A stretch of DNA of 64,000 nt, taken from Porpolomopsis calyptriformis. Its lineage: Eukaryota > Basidiomycota > Agaricomycetes > Agaricales > Hygrophoraceae. Under the pieces are notes generated by a model that did no database searches, was not told the origin of the DNA, and saw only the letters and a list, made by a program, of their open reading frames with translations. A program made the position numbers and the translations under genes. The stretch lies in NCBI GenBank assembly GCA_951640195.1, contig OX621171.1:1364001-1428000 (forward strand), given 5' to 3'. This document shows, one piece after another, positions 43,740 through 53,878 of the stretch; within the stretch, counting starts at the first letter, position 1; every line of letters starts with the position of its first letter.

Positions 43740-45540
43740 GTAATAGAGCCTAGAGAGAAACTCTGCTTCTTTAGTTCAAGTCTGAAACATGACTCTCACA
43801 TCTCTTTTGTCAGAGTTGACCACTTACAACCTGTTTCCATTAAGGACAACATTAAATCTTCTATCCCAGCCAGGGAGCTAGCTTCACTAATCAATAGGCA
43901 AAACACAATCGCATTGTTATCAGTTCCATACAACTCCAGAGCTAGCCCAACATCTTCCTATAGCTTCTATTCTATGTCTATTGCTTCTAGCATATCTTCC
44001 ACACAAAAGAATTTGAAAAACTCCACCCACATTATCCATTCAATCATGCAATTAATCTCTATCCTAGAACTAAGTTCCAAGTTAGGAAAATCTATCCTCT
44101 CTCCTCTTATGAATAAAAGGAACTCAACAAATTCATTAATAACAATCTACAAACTACCTATATACATCCCTTGAAATCTCCCCAAGCTGCTCCCTTCTTC
44201 TTTGCAAAAAATGCTAAAGAAATTAATGCAAAAGGTCTCAGCACTAGCCTCTATCCTATCTAGGACTATTGTTACCTGAATGCCCATACTATTCCTAATC
44301 AATACCCTCTCCCCTTGCTGTCTGAAATTCTTCAAGTGCCTGAAATTGCAATGGCTTCTCTCTTCATAGTAATCAACATTTGATGGGGCTTCAACAATGT
44401 ACAGATGAAAGAAGGAGATGAATAGAAAGTAGCCTTTATCAGCAATCAAGGACTTTTGAACTAACAGTTATATTCTTCAGACTGCAAAACTCTCCTACTA
44501 CTTTTTAGTGGATAATTAATATTCTTTTCAAGGAAGTGATTGACTTAGGTTGTGTCCACATCTACATTGATAATATCCTTATTATGGGTGACAACCTCAT
44601 GGAACTATACTATTGGATGAATAGAACTTAGGAGATTATGGAGAATGACTAGCTCTCTGCAAAACCAGTTAAATGCTAGATTGAGAAGGAAAGTTACTTA
44701 CCTAGGAACTGTTGTCTTGAAAGGTCAACTAGTGATAAACCCTCAAAAGGTAGATGCTATTATCAATTAGCCTACTCCCCAGAAGTTATGCAATCTTCAA
44801 TCCTTTCTTGGTACTGCCAACTTCTAGCATTATTATATCAAGTCATTCTCTTCCATTGTTCATCCTCTCACTAATCTCTTACATAAGGAGCACCCTTGGT
44901 TCTAGTCTCCTTTATATTAGCAAGCTATAGATACTATTAAATCTAAGATTACTTCTACTCCTATTCTTAGAACTCCTTGTTAGGATCTCCCTTACCTTTT
45001 GGAGACTGATACATCTAGATTTGCAATTGGAGCTATACTATCTCAGAAGTATAATGACCAATGGCTCCCTATCAGCTTCTTCTCAAAATCCCTACTTCCT
45101 GCAGAGTGTAATTATCTGATACAGGATCTCAAGTTGCTCACAATTATCTTGGCTCTAAAGTACTAATGATACCTTTTGGAAGGTGAGAGGGAACATCCTG
45201 TTCTTATTCACACTGATAATCTTGCCCTGAATTTTTTCATGTCCAAATAGAGACTTTTAAGATGACAAGCATACTGGATGCAATTTATTGCTCCTTATAA
45301 CTTCATGATTAAGTACTCCCCTGGGAATAAAAACAAAGCTGACAGACTTTCTAGACATCTAGATCACCTCCCTCTAGGATTTGACAAAATTAAAAATCAA
45401 GTCTTACTTCCAAAAGAATGTTTCATCAATTCAATCATTTCAATATCTGAACCTTCCTTTATATTATAACTCACCTTTGATTGTGACAAAATTCCCTAAG
45501 AGAATTGCAATAAACTTTTGGATCCTTCTTCCTCATACTC
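43740..45540 (+). pseudogene. pol: E9, old gypsy pol relic (E4/E8 family)
   Basis: From about 43990 the frame matches E8/E4: TKEFEKLHPHYPFNHAINLY, LNKFINNNLQTTYIHPLKSP, QAAPFFFAKNAKEINAKG, then INI-stop-WGFNNVQMKEGDE, an IYIDNILIMGDN block (YxDD changed to YIDN), LGTVVLKGQLVINPQKVDAI, LGTANF, RNase H LETDTSRFAIGAILSQKY and KYSPGNKNKADRLSRHLDH. It has numerous TAG, TAA and TGA codons, including CAA to TAA and TGG to TAG changes. At 43740-43990 I see no clear domain. The frame ends in DPSSSYS at 45540, where an ancient LTR is inserted. Confidence 0.75.
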
Positions 45541-45870
45541 TGTCAAGTCTAGTATACAGAGATGATTTGGAGTTCTGAGAAGACAACAGGTAGGAGACTT
45601 TGTTGATATTCTGACTACAGATACAGGTGAAAGTATATGACTTATATACCTGTTAACTATTAATACTTGAGACAAGTGTCTATGGGTTGTGTAAGACATT
45701 TGTATAAAGTATCTATCTAAGTCAAGAGAAGTTTGAGAAAGGTGTGATCAGAGATAATGTAAGTCTAAGACACATTTAAACATAGATTGAAAGATAATAG
45801 AACATACTAAATAGGGGAAGTAATTGGAGCATCTGGAGTTATTAGAGTTGTCAGAATTGTATATATAACA
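45541..45870 (-). repeat. Ancient E1-family LTR with adjoining tract
   Basis: About 330 bp, TGTCAAGTCT...ATATAACA as written, strongly diverged from the E1 LTR. It still holds TTGATATTCTG(A)CTACAGATACAGG and ACTTATATACCTG. The next bases GTATCTCCCTCTCAAGG correspond to the E1 polypurine tract, and homology to the E1 interior fades near 45950. It sits inside the E9 pol. Confidence 0.75.
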
Positions 45871-46711
45871 GTATCTCCCTCTCAAGGTTAAGCCCTAGTG
45901 AAAAATCAGTGTATTCAGACTAACCATGAGTAACTGTAGGAGATTGGATCTATTCTCACTATCTCTAGTCAGCTCATATCAGGGACCCATTATTAATAAA
46001 ATGACTAAAATGCTGGCACAAAATTAATTCAAAATTCTTTAGGGGATCATTAGGGCATCCCACTACAATCAGTTTAAGCCATAAATTAAAAAAATTGGCA
46101 GTCCCATTCTTGAGATATATCTAAAATACTCTATTTATACCATTATGCAGCCCAGCTATTGTATTGCACTCTATAAATCGCAATTTTATGTCCATTCAAT
46201 AGGCACAGTGAACTAATGGTGAGCCCACCTAAAATTCCGATTTTTAGAGCATTTGGTATGTCGTGGTGGAAGATAGTAAGGTTTTAGGAGGAGGCATAAG
46301 TATAAGTAGCTATAGACTGCTCTAAAAATCAGGGTTTTATATTCAATCGATAGCCCCAGTGTCATAGAGGTGGGGAATAGAAAAATTCTAATTTATAGAC
46401 TATTTGGTGTACCGCAATCAGTTATATAAGGGGTATGGGGGGGGGGGGTATATCTCCAACTTATTACAGACATCTTTAAATATCATGATTTCATGTTCAA
46501 TCAATAGCACCAGTGTCATAGATGCTCAGAATAACAATATATGGATAGAATAAGGCACTCCAATAAGTTATATAAAGGGTATGAGGGAGTATATCTCCAA
46601 CTTATCACAGACCTCTTTAAACATCACAATTTCATATTCAATCAATAGCACCAGTGTCATAGATGCTCAGAATAATAATATATGGACAGAATGAGGCACT
46701 GCAATAAGCTA

Positions 46712-46926
46712 CAGTGGGCCAAAAAACTGTTTCAATGTTTGGCAAGTTTGACTTGATGTTATTATATCCTGTGATATAAAATAGATGAAATTATAAGAAT
46801 ATTATAGAAGATAGCCCTTCATCCTGGGTTCAAAACGAGCCCATAAACATTACAGTCGGTGTAGTATCTCTAGAGATATATTATTTTGAATCTGGTGATA
46901 TCATTGAAACAGTTGTTTTGCTGAGG
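46712..46926 (+). repeat. Tc1 left terminal inverted repeat, 215 bp
   Basis: It pairs over its whole length, with scattered differences, with 48094-48308. Inner edge GTTGTTTTGCTGAGG. Confidence 0.9.
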
Positions 46927-47072
46927 TACTAAAATCTAGAAAAGATGATATTTTAACTTATAAGTGAAGACTGTTATGATATGTTTGGTTCCAAAAGTGA
47001 CCTGTGGATCATGTGAGTGTTGAACAGTAACAAACAAACCCAAAGAACTAGTTGAACTTGACCACTATCATC

Positions 47073-48086
47073 ATGAAAAGCCTTTCTACTGCTGACTGCA
47101 ATCACATCCTCTCCCTTGTTGATTCTGGTTATTCTGGTCACCAAATCTCAGACATAACTGGTGCTTCCAATGCTACCATCTCCAGGCTACGCTCCAGGCA
47201 TCGCCCTTATCTCCACAAATCTTCTGGGGGACGTCCTTCAAAGCTTTCTACCTCTAATATCCGCTATACAATTCGTCTTATTGGCTCTGGGAAGGTTGAA
47301 AATGCTGTGGAAGTTACCCAAATGCTTAGGAATGTTACCAACCAACCTCTCTCTTCCCAAACTGTTCGAAATGGCTTAAAAGAAGTGGGGATGAAGGCTG
47401 TGGTGAAGAAGAAAAGACCTTTACTCACTAAGAGGCATAGGAAGGAGAGAATGGACTTTGCTTTGAGGCATCAAGATTGGACCATAGAGGACTGGAAGAA
47501 GGTAGTGTGGTCAGATGAAACCAAAATCAATTGCTTGGGGTCAGATGGTAGGAAATGGGTATGGAAAAAGCCAGGGGAGGGTTTGAGTGATAGGCTAGTA
47601 GAGGGGACAAAGAAGTTTGGAGGTGGTTCTCTCATGATGTGGGGCTGCATGGCTTGGGAAGGGATTGGGTATGCTTGCAAGATTGATGGAATAATGGATG
47701 GAGACCTCTATGTCAAGATTCTGGAGGAGGAGCTTCAACAAACTATCCAATTCTATGACAAGACCCCAGAAGACTTTATCTTCCAACAAGACAATGACTC
47801 CAAACATACCTGCAAGAAGGCTCAAAAATGGTTGAAGGATCATGGATATGAAGTCCTCTTGTGGCCTGCCCAATCCCCTGATCTCAATCCTATTGAGCAT
47901 CTCTGGAGTCACTTGAAAAGGAGGTTGGCTAACTATAAGGTACCCCCTAATGGAATTGTGGAGTTGTGGGAGAGGGTACAAGTAGAGTGGGATAAAATAG
48001 GAGTGGAGGTGTGTCAGAAACTCATAGAGAGTATGCCTAGACATGTAGAAGCTGTATTGAAGGCTAAGGGAGGCTATACTAAGTAG
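47073..48086 (+). CDS. Tc1 transposase, DD34E, intact
   Basis: 337 codons from ATG 47073, the first ATG in an open frame that extends to 47052. The N-terminal paired-like helix-turn-helix domain contains LSLVDSGYSGHQISDITGAS and ATISRLRSRH. The catalytic triad is WSDETKIN, FQQDNDSKHT and SPDLNPIEHLW, with exactly 34 residues between the second Asp and the Glu (DD34E). KFGGGSLMMWGCMAWEG is the usual core block. The enzyme cuts at the TIR ends and inserts into TA. There are no stops or frameshifts, so the copy may be active. A mutated relative lies at 2042-2783. Confidence 0.95.
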   Translation: MKSLSTADCNHILSLVDSGYSGHQISDITGASNATISRLRSRHRPYLHKSSGGRPSKLSTSNIRYTIRLIGSGKVENAVEVTQMLRNVTNQPLSSQTVRNGLKEVGMKAVVKKKRPLLTKRHRKERMDFALRHQDWTIEDWKKVVWSDETKINCLGSDGRKWVWKKPGEGLSDRLVEGTKKFGGGSLMMWGCMAWEGIGYACKIDGIMDGDLYVKILEEELQQTIQFYDKTPEDFIFQQDNDSKHTCKKAQKWLKDHGYEVLLWPAQSPDLNPIEHLWSHLKRRLANYKVPPNGIVELWERVQVEWDKIGVEVCQKLIESMPRHVEAVLKAKGGYTK

Positions 48087-48093
48087 TACAAGC

Positions 48094-48308
48094 CCTCAGC
48101 AAAACAACTGTTTCAATGATATAATGAGATTTGACAAGGAATATCTCTGGAAATACTTTACCAATCGTAACGTTTAGGGGCTTGTTTTAAACCCGAGATG
48201 AAGGGCTATCTTCTGTAATATTTTCATAATTCTCTCTATTTTATATCATAAGATATAATACTGTCAAGTCAAACTTGCAAAACATTGAAACAGTTTTTTG
48301 GCCCACTG
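48094..48308 (-). repeat. Tc1 right terminal inverted repeat, 215 bp
   Basis: Inverted counterpart of 46712-46926, starting seven bases after the transposase stop codon. Confidence 0.9.
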
Positions 48309-48950
48309 TATATAAGGGGTATGGGGGAGTATATCTCCAACTTATCACAGACCTCTTTAAACATCACAATTTTATATTCAAACAATAGCACCAGTGTTAT
48401 AGATGCTTGGAATGACAATATATAGACAGAATGAGGCACTGCAATAAGCTATATAAGGGGTATGGGGGGGTATATCTCTAACTTATCACAGAGCTCTTTA
48501 AATATCAGGATTTCATGTTCAATCAATAGCATTAGTGTTATAAACATTAGGAATAGTCTAATCATCATGTGTGGATTAACTGGGGTGCTGCAATAAGTAT
48601 ACAAGAGGTATGGGAGGGTATACCTTCAACTTATTAGAGAGCCCTCTAAGCATCAGGATTTTATGTTCAATCAATAGCATTGGTGCTACAAATATCAGGA
48701 GTAGTCTAATCCTCATATGTGGAATAATTGGGGTACGGTAATTAGTATGCAAGAGGTATTAGAGGTTATACCTTCAACTTCTCACAGAGCTCTCTAACCA
48801 TTAGCATATTATGTTCAATCAATAGCATTAGTGTAATAACATCCCAGAATAACCATATCCCCATGGGCAGACTAATTGGGGTACCACAATGAGCAGTGTA
48901 AGGCATATAGGTAGAATAGACCTGTGAATATATAATCTTCAAATTGATAC

Positions 48951-49658
48951 ATTAGCTACTAGATTGCTCTGATCCTGGCTCATCTGTGTACTCTAATCAA
49001 TCAGAATCAGAATCAGACTCTAAATCTGCCTGTTCTTTAGCAGCCTTAACTCTTGACTGAGTTCTACCTACTATATTTCTTCCTGAACCTGAATCTTCTC
49101 TCTCCACATCTTTCCTAGCAGTGTTCATTCTTGACTGAGTTATCTGCACACCACTCACCCCCTTTCTTCCTTTGTCTTTCTAGGCAGCCTTGGCCTTTGA
49201 GTGAGTAACCCTAACCTGTTGCTCTTTCCCACTCTCTGAACCTGAAGGATTATTTTCTGGTTGACCATCCTCTAAAAATGCTTTCCATCTCACAGGAGGC
49301 TTTCATTTTTGGTAGATTTTGGCAGACTTTCAGCTCCCAATAGGCAGTTTTATCAATCTCCCCAAGGTTTCATCTAGTCATCTCTAAAGTATATTCTTTA
49401 AAGCATGAGGCCTTTTTAGGACCTGAGTTCATGGATGTGCAGCCACCTCTTTCCTGATTTCTTCAATCTGATAGAACTTTGAATTCGAAATAAAGTTGAT
49501 CTTACCTAATTTCATCCCCCATATGACTTGTTTCCCCTTTTTATTTGATAGGCCACCTATAGGAAGGCTGTTAGATGGCAGTCTAGGATTGATCGCAAGG
49601 TTTTACTTCAGGCTCTGGGTGTAGGGTTTTAAAGGGTTGGCAGACTACTGATTGGGGG
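48951..49658 (-). pseudogene. Unrecognised coding relic
   Basis: On the minus strand, a frame reads MKLGKINFISNSKFYQIEEI near 49500. A different stretch contains three loosely repeated units with T(Q/H)S(R/K)xxAA/TAxK text (VTHSKAKAA, ITQSRMNTARK, RTQSRVKAAKEQ) and ends in an acidic DSDSDSD run near 49000. Many stops interrupt. It does not match the gag or pol of the other elements. Function unknown. Confidence 0.3.
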
Positions 49659-49927
49659 TGTTAATGAAAGAAACAGATTTATCCTAAGTCTATCTACTGC
49701 TAGCTTTATATACTAGCTAAGTATGAGTTATACTGACTATGTGTGAGTTGTAATGACTATGGATGAGTCATGTAGATAAGGAGAGTGATGGTAGACTAAA
49801 TATAGATATGGCTTGGTCACCTTCTATTACTAAGTGGAGCTTGGGTGGCTAAGCAGTTATTGATGTAAACTGTCTGATGTAAATAGGAATAGACAAGCAA
49901 AAGAAAAGAAAAAATATATCTCTGACA
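49659..49927 (-). repeat. E4 3-prime LTR
   Basis: On the minus strand TGTCAGAGATATATTT...CTTTCATTAACA (269 bp), with AGTATATAAAGC as a TATA box. It is preceded by the purine-rich GTGGAGGTGAA. TATA context and the CATAGTCAGTATA block resemble the E8 LTR. Confidence 0.65.
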
Positions 49928-49974
49928 TTCACCTCCACAAAAAGGAAATTTGTCCTGAATTTTAAGAACCCCCT

Positions 49975-52646
49975 TCAAAGCGAAGGAAGGGTGTCAAGGG
50001 GAGGTGTAAAGGGATGGTAGAGGTGGGTAGAGGGGTGATGAGATAGGTGAGCGATGAAGAGGAGGGATGAGTGGATAGTTGTCAGATCACAGACTATCCA
50101 CTGGGTATACTTTTCCTCAACTCTCCAGTAGATATCACCTTCTCTAACCACACTTCTAGAAGGGAGGCGCAAGGAATACCCATCGTTTGGGAACAGCATG
50201 CAGTCCCTAGGTTGCGCCATCATAAACTAGGGGTTGAAGCAGGTGTCCATCTGGGTCAAACCAGTAGTAACGGTTGTCCAACTCCTGGGTACGTCGCAAC
50301 CAAGTTTCGGCCATCCTTCTACACATCACTGCATTCTCCTCCAGGTCAAGGATCCTTTCATACTTGGCATCCATCATTGAGTGGTAGCCATTCCAGGCAG
50401 TATAGCATTACTCGGCAATGCGATGGATGTGGTGCGAGATTGGGTCTTTGGGGATAGTGGGGGTGGTGACATCAGATTTGTCCTGGTCCAGTATAACCAT
50501 CAAAAGTTGGTGCCCAACTTGGTATGCCTCCAGCCAATCTTCAAGTTGATCCTTCTTGTCGTCAAAGTCGCTGTCCTTGTTGAACATGTACTAGTGACAG
50601 TTATAGTTGAGTTCGCATCGACATGCTCCAGAAATAAAAGGGATGTAGGTCTCAGGGTACCCAGATAGGTGCTCGACCTTAGCAAAGGGGAGCCCTCGGT
50701 AGTTACGATTTCATCCTGGCTTGTCAATAGTATCGGTGCGTCATCTCAGCTTCTTGAACTGTTGAGTAACCAAGACACTGTCAGATGAGGAAGAGGAGGA
50801 AGAGGAATCAGGGGGGAGGTTAGAGGTAGAAGCAGGGGGGTTCCCTCGAGGTGGATGCCTCCCAGTCGACTTGCAGGTGTAAAGAACTTAGCAGGGCATT
50901 TTGTGCTTCTTTTGATAATTGTTGGGAAGGGGAAGTCCTTATAATCGTCGGAGATTGAAAAGGGAAAAAGAGATTCAACAATCGTGATGTCAGTAGTATC
51001 CCTGAAAGAGAGTTAAATCGCCGCTTGAATAGACTTTTCATAATTCATCAAGATGTCTTTCACATGCTTGAGGTTCCATTGTGGTGCCCAGGTGGCTGCC
51101 TCTATCAGGTAGCCTTTCCACTTGATTAAGTATTGCCAATTTCATTTTCCTGGGGTGTGATTTAAGATACGTTCCACTTCATACTCAGGCTCTCCTTCAA
51201 TCACGTCCAGAGGTAGTCGGAGGTTATCATCTTCCTCAATTAGGGGATGGAGATCAAGATTCTCCTCTAGAGCCTTGAGTAGTGAAACATGAAACACACG
51301 GTAGATCCTCTATGACAGTGGTAGCTTTAGTTGGCAAGCCACAGGTGATACTTGTTTTAGAATTATAAAAGGTCCGAGCTGGCGGACATCCAGTTTCTTC
51401 ACTGGCTGGCCAGTTTTCAAATTCTTAGCATCAAGCCAGACCCTTTGTCCTTCATAAAATGTGGGTTCCTTTTGATATTTTCGATTGGCATAGAGCTTCA
51501 TTGAGTTAGCGGTCTTTTGAAGAGATTCTTCAGTGTTCTCTCTAGCTCTAGTAAGCTGCACATAAAACTCATTGGCATCGGGATTTGAGGTTTGGGTTGG
51601 AACTGATAAGGGGGTGTGAGGGTGTTGACCATACTCAAGCCAGAAGGGGGATTAGTGAGTGGAGGAATGTTCTCAGTTGTTATAAGTGAACTCTGCTGGA
51701 GCTAACCAATCTTTCTAATCGTCTTGCATGAAGTTAGTGTAGAGCCATATGTACTACTCTAACTCTTGATTGGTTCGTTCAGTTTGTCCATCTGTTTGGG
51801 GGTGATAGGCAGTAGAAAGCCCAGAAGTGGTTCCTAGGAGTTCATTCAATGATGTAGTGAATTTTGATGAGAATTGGGTTCCTCAATCAGTAATGATCTT
51901 CTCTGGCCATCCATGGTGCTTCCAGACATGTTCTTGAAACAACACAGCCGTTCCTTTAGCAGATAGGTTTCCAGTTGTTGGGATGAAGTGAGCCTGTTTG
52001 GTGAATCTGTCCACCACAACTAGAATAGCATCAAATCCCTTTGAGTAAGGGAGTTCCACGATTAGATCAGCAGTGATCTGTTGCCATGGTTTAGTAGGAG
52101 GGGGTAACGGTTGGAGAAGTCCGGTGGGTTTCTATGGGTAAACCTTGGTTTGTTGACAAGCAAGGCAGGACTTCACATAATTGGTGATATCTTGTGGGGC
52201 ACCTTCCCATGTGTAGTTACAGAGGAGTAGTTCCTTTGTCATCTCAATGCTGGGATAGCCACCAGTGGGTGTGTCATGGGTCAATCAAATAATTTCCATG
52301 CACAAAGATACATCCTTTGGCACAACTATACGATCTCCAGCATCGCACACAATGCCATCTATGTGGGTGTATCTGGAAGAGGGATCTTCAATTTTGGCCA
52401 TGATCTCAAGGGGTAGGGGGGAATAAAAGCAAAGCTTGGATAAAAAGTTGGGGGACAATAAACTGATGATTGCATTAATGAAAAGCGCATTGACAAAAAG
52501 TTCTTTTGGCAGAAGGACCTTGTCCTCCACCTCCTCATAAGACTCTGGGTAATGATCTGGATGTTTGGAGAGTCCATCAGCCTTATTCTTGATCCTAGGC
52601 TGGTAGCTGATTCTGAACCAAAAGCGAGCTAGAAACTCAGACCATC
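49975..52646 (-). pseudogene. pol: E4 integrase, chromodomain and C-terminal extension
   Basis: It continues the E4 pol left of E2: SEFLARFWFRISYQPRIKNK, then [90 protein letters not shown] and a chromodomain with WQYLIKWKGYLIEAATWAPQ. The frame goes on for several hundred bases past the chromodomain (ending near LFPNDGYSLRLPSRSVVREG and EGDIYWRVEEKYTQ at about 50100), an extension of unknown role. About ten stops. The plus-strand frame at 50071-50457 is a shadow. Confidence 0.75.
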
Positions 52647-52883
52647 TGTTAGGTCCGAAGTTTCAGAGTTGATTTCGGAGATCGGAGTTGGATAAATGAT
52701 GGGACTTAGTTGATATTCTGTCTACAGATACAGGGAAAAACGCAGTACTTATATACCTGCTAGATAATTATATCTGAGACATAGTGATGACAGAGGACAT
52801 CATAAGTAGGAAACATGTGAAAAGTACGGAGTGTTCGGAGTTCATCGGAATTCATCAGAGTTCGTCGGAACTGGGATGTAACA
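52647..52883 (-). repeat. E2 3-prime LTR
   Basis: 237 bp, TGTTAGG...TAACA as written, followed by the polypurine tract complement TCTCCCTCTT at 52887-52896. Confidence 0.9.
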
Positions 52884-53053
52884 GTATCTCCCTCTTAAAG
52901 GGTGAGCCCTCAAGACTGCATACTGAACTTGACCATATTTGGTAATGACCAAGAAATCGGAGTTTCGGAATGTGGCGGATTTCGGAGAATCGTCGGAGTT
53001 TGAAATTGGAACATATATAATGAGGTCTGGCGGACCACTCTTCTTCATTAACA

Positions 53054-53831
53054 ATGCCCACTCACTAAGAGATCCAAGCCCAACTTGTACAACTGCAAGT
53101 CTTGCTCGAAAACGAAGAACAACGAGAACGTGAGGAAGTGGAGAAAGAAGCAGAGGAGGCCCGGAGGACGGAGGAAGAGCGCCAGTTGGCAGAGGAGCGA
53201 TGGGCGGCTAGAAAGGCAGCCAAAGCTGCAAAAAGGGAGGCAGCAAGGAGGGTGAAGGAGGTGACTCGAACAGTGGAGCAAGTGGAGATGGCAGAGATGA
53301 TGGCGGAGGAAAGATCAGGGCAGCAAGAGGCCTTGATCAGAAGGCCATAAGTACTTTCTTTTTTTTTATCCGCTTTATTCCGGAGTTGACCGGAGTTCAT
53401 CTAGGAGGGCTCCGTGCAAGCCTTGTGTTAGGAAAGGGAGCGCGGAAGAATGCGTGTGGCCAACCAGACAGGGGAAGGCCCGGAGTTGTACTGCCTGCCA
53501 ACAGGTAAAGGCTAAATGCTGGGTTGGGGAAGAACCAGCAAAAAGGAAACGCATCTGGAGTACCACGGAGGAACCGGAACACAGAGGAAAAAGGTGATGA
53601 GCGAATGTGGAGTTGTCAGAGATGGCGAATTTGAGGGAGGAGTTACAGGGAGTTCGGGGGGAGATGAGGAAGATGAGAATGGAGATGAAGAGAATGAGGG
53701 AGTCCATGGAGAGGACTGAGGAGCTGCTGGATGGGGATTATAAGGACAGTGGGGGAAGCGGAGGAAGTTCGGGGATGTTGGAGGGGGGAATGCCTATAAG
53801 GGGTGTAGGAATAGTCCCTTCAATGGAATAG
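53054..53831 (+). pseudogene. Antisense gene of E2, broken
   Basis: Same layout as in E1 but uninterrupted by R: TATATAA at 53014, ATG 53054, exon 1 to 53346, intron 53347-53404, exon 2 53405-53831 (240 codons in all). It is broken by TAA at codon 5, by loss of the donor (GTAAGT to ATAAGT), and by TGATGA after the Cys cluster. The cluster QSCTACQQVKAKC-type text is kept (SCTACQQVKAKCW), as are both coiled coils (RREAARRVKEVTR-like and GEMRKMRMEMKRMRESMER). It converges on pol, with 47 bp between the ends. Function unknown. Confidence 0.7.
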
Positions 53832-53878
53832 GTAATGTTTTTTGAATTGAAGAAAAGGATAAATAAGAGCGAAAGAAA

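Larger units (their letters stand above)
46712..48308 (+). mobile_element. Intact Tc1 element in the satellite
   Basis: 1597 bp bounded by CAGTGGGCC...GGCCCACTG and flanked by TA on both sides (46710-46711, 48309-48310). Removing the element and one TA restores a 141-bp monomer, so the insertion is clean. Confidence 0.95.
46190..48950 (+). repeat. Satellite array, monomer 141-154 bp
   Basis: Eight degenerate monomers are marked by the anchor ATTCAATCAATAGCACCAGTG and its variants at about 46195, 46342, 46496, 46637, 48377, 48518, 48666 and 48814. Once the Tc1 element is removed the spacings are 147, 154, 141, 141, 141, 148 and 148 bp. Each monomer also has a TATAAGGGGTATGGGGG block (a run of 12 G at 46437-46448 explains the 154) and CAACTTATCACAGA. 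No coding frame. The array may extend left into 45960-46190 in worse shape. Confidence 0.85.

Noticed and set aside
43617..44174. 185-codon plus-strand frame as a real gene
   Set aside because: At least its second half is a shadow: the adjacent frame reads the E8/E4-type RT entry (SPQAAPFFFAKNAKEINAKG).
46190..48950. Regularly spaced repeats as a CRISPR array
   Set aside because: Whole monomers of about 145 bp are repeated without unique spacers, and the genome is eukaryotic.
50071..50457. 128-codon plus-strand frame
   Set aside because: The minus strand holds the continuation of E4 pol past the chromodomain, followed by its tract and LTR; the plus frame has no recognisable motif.
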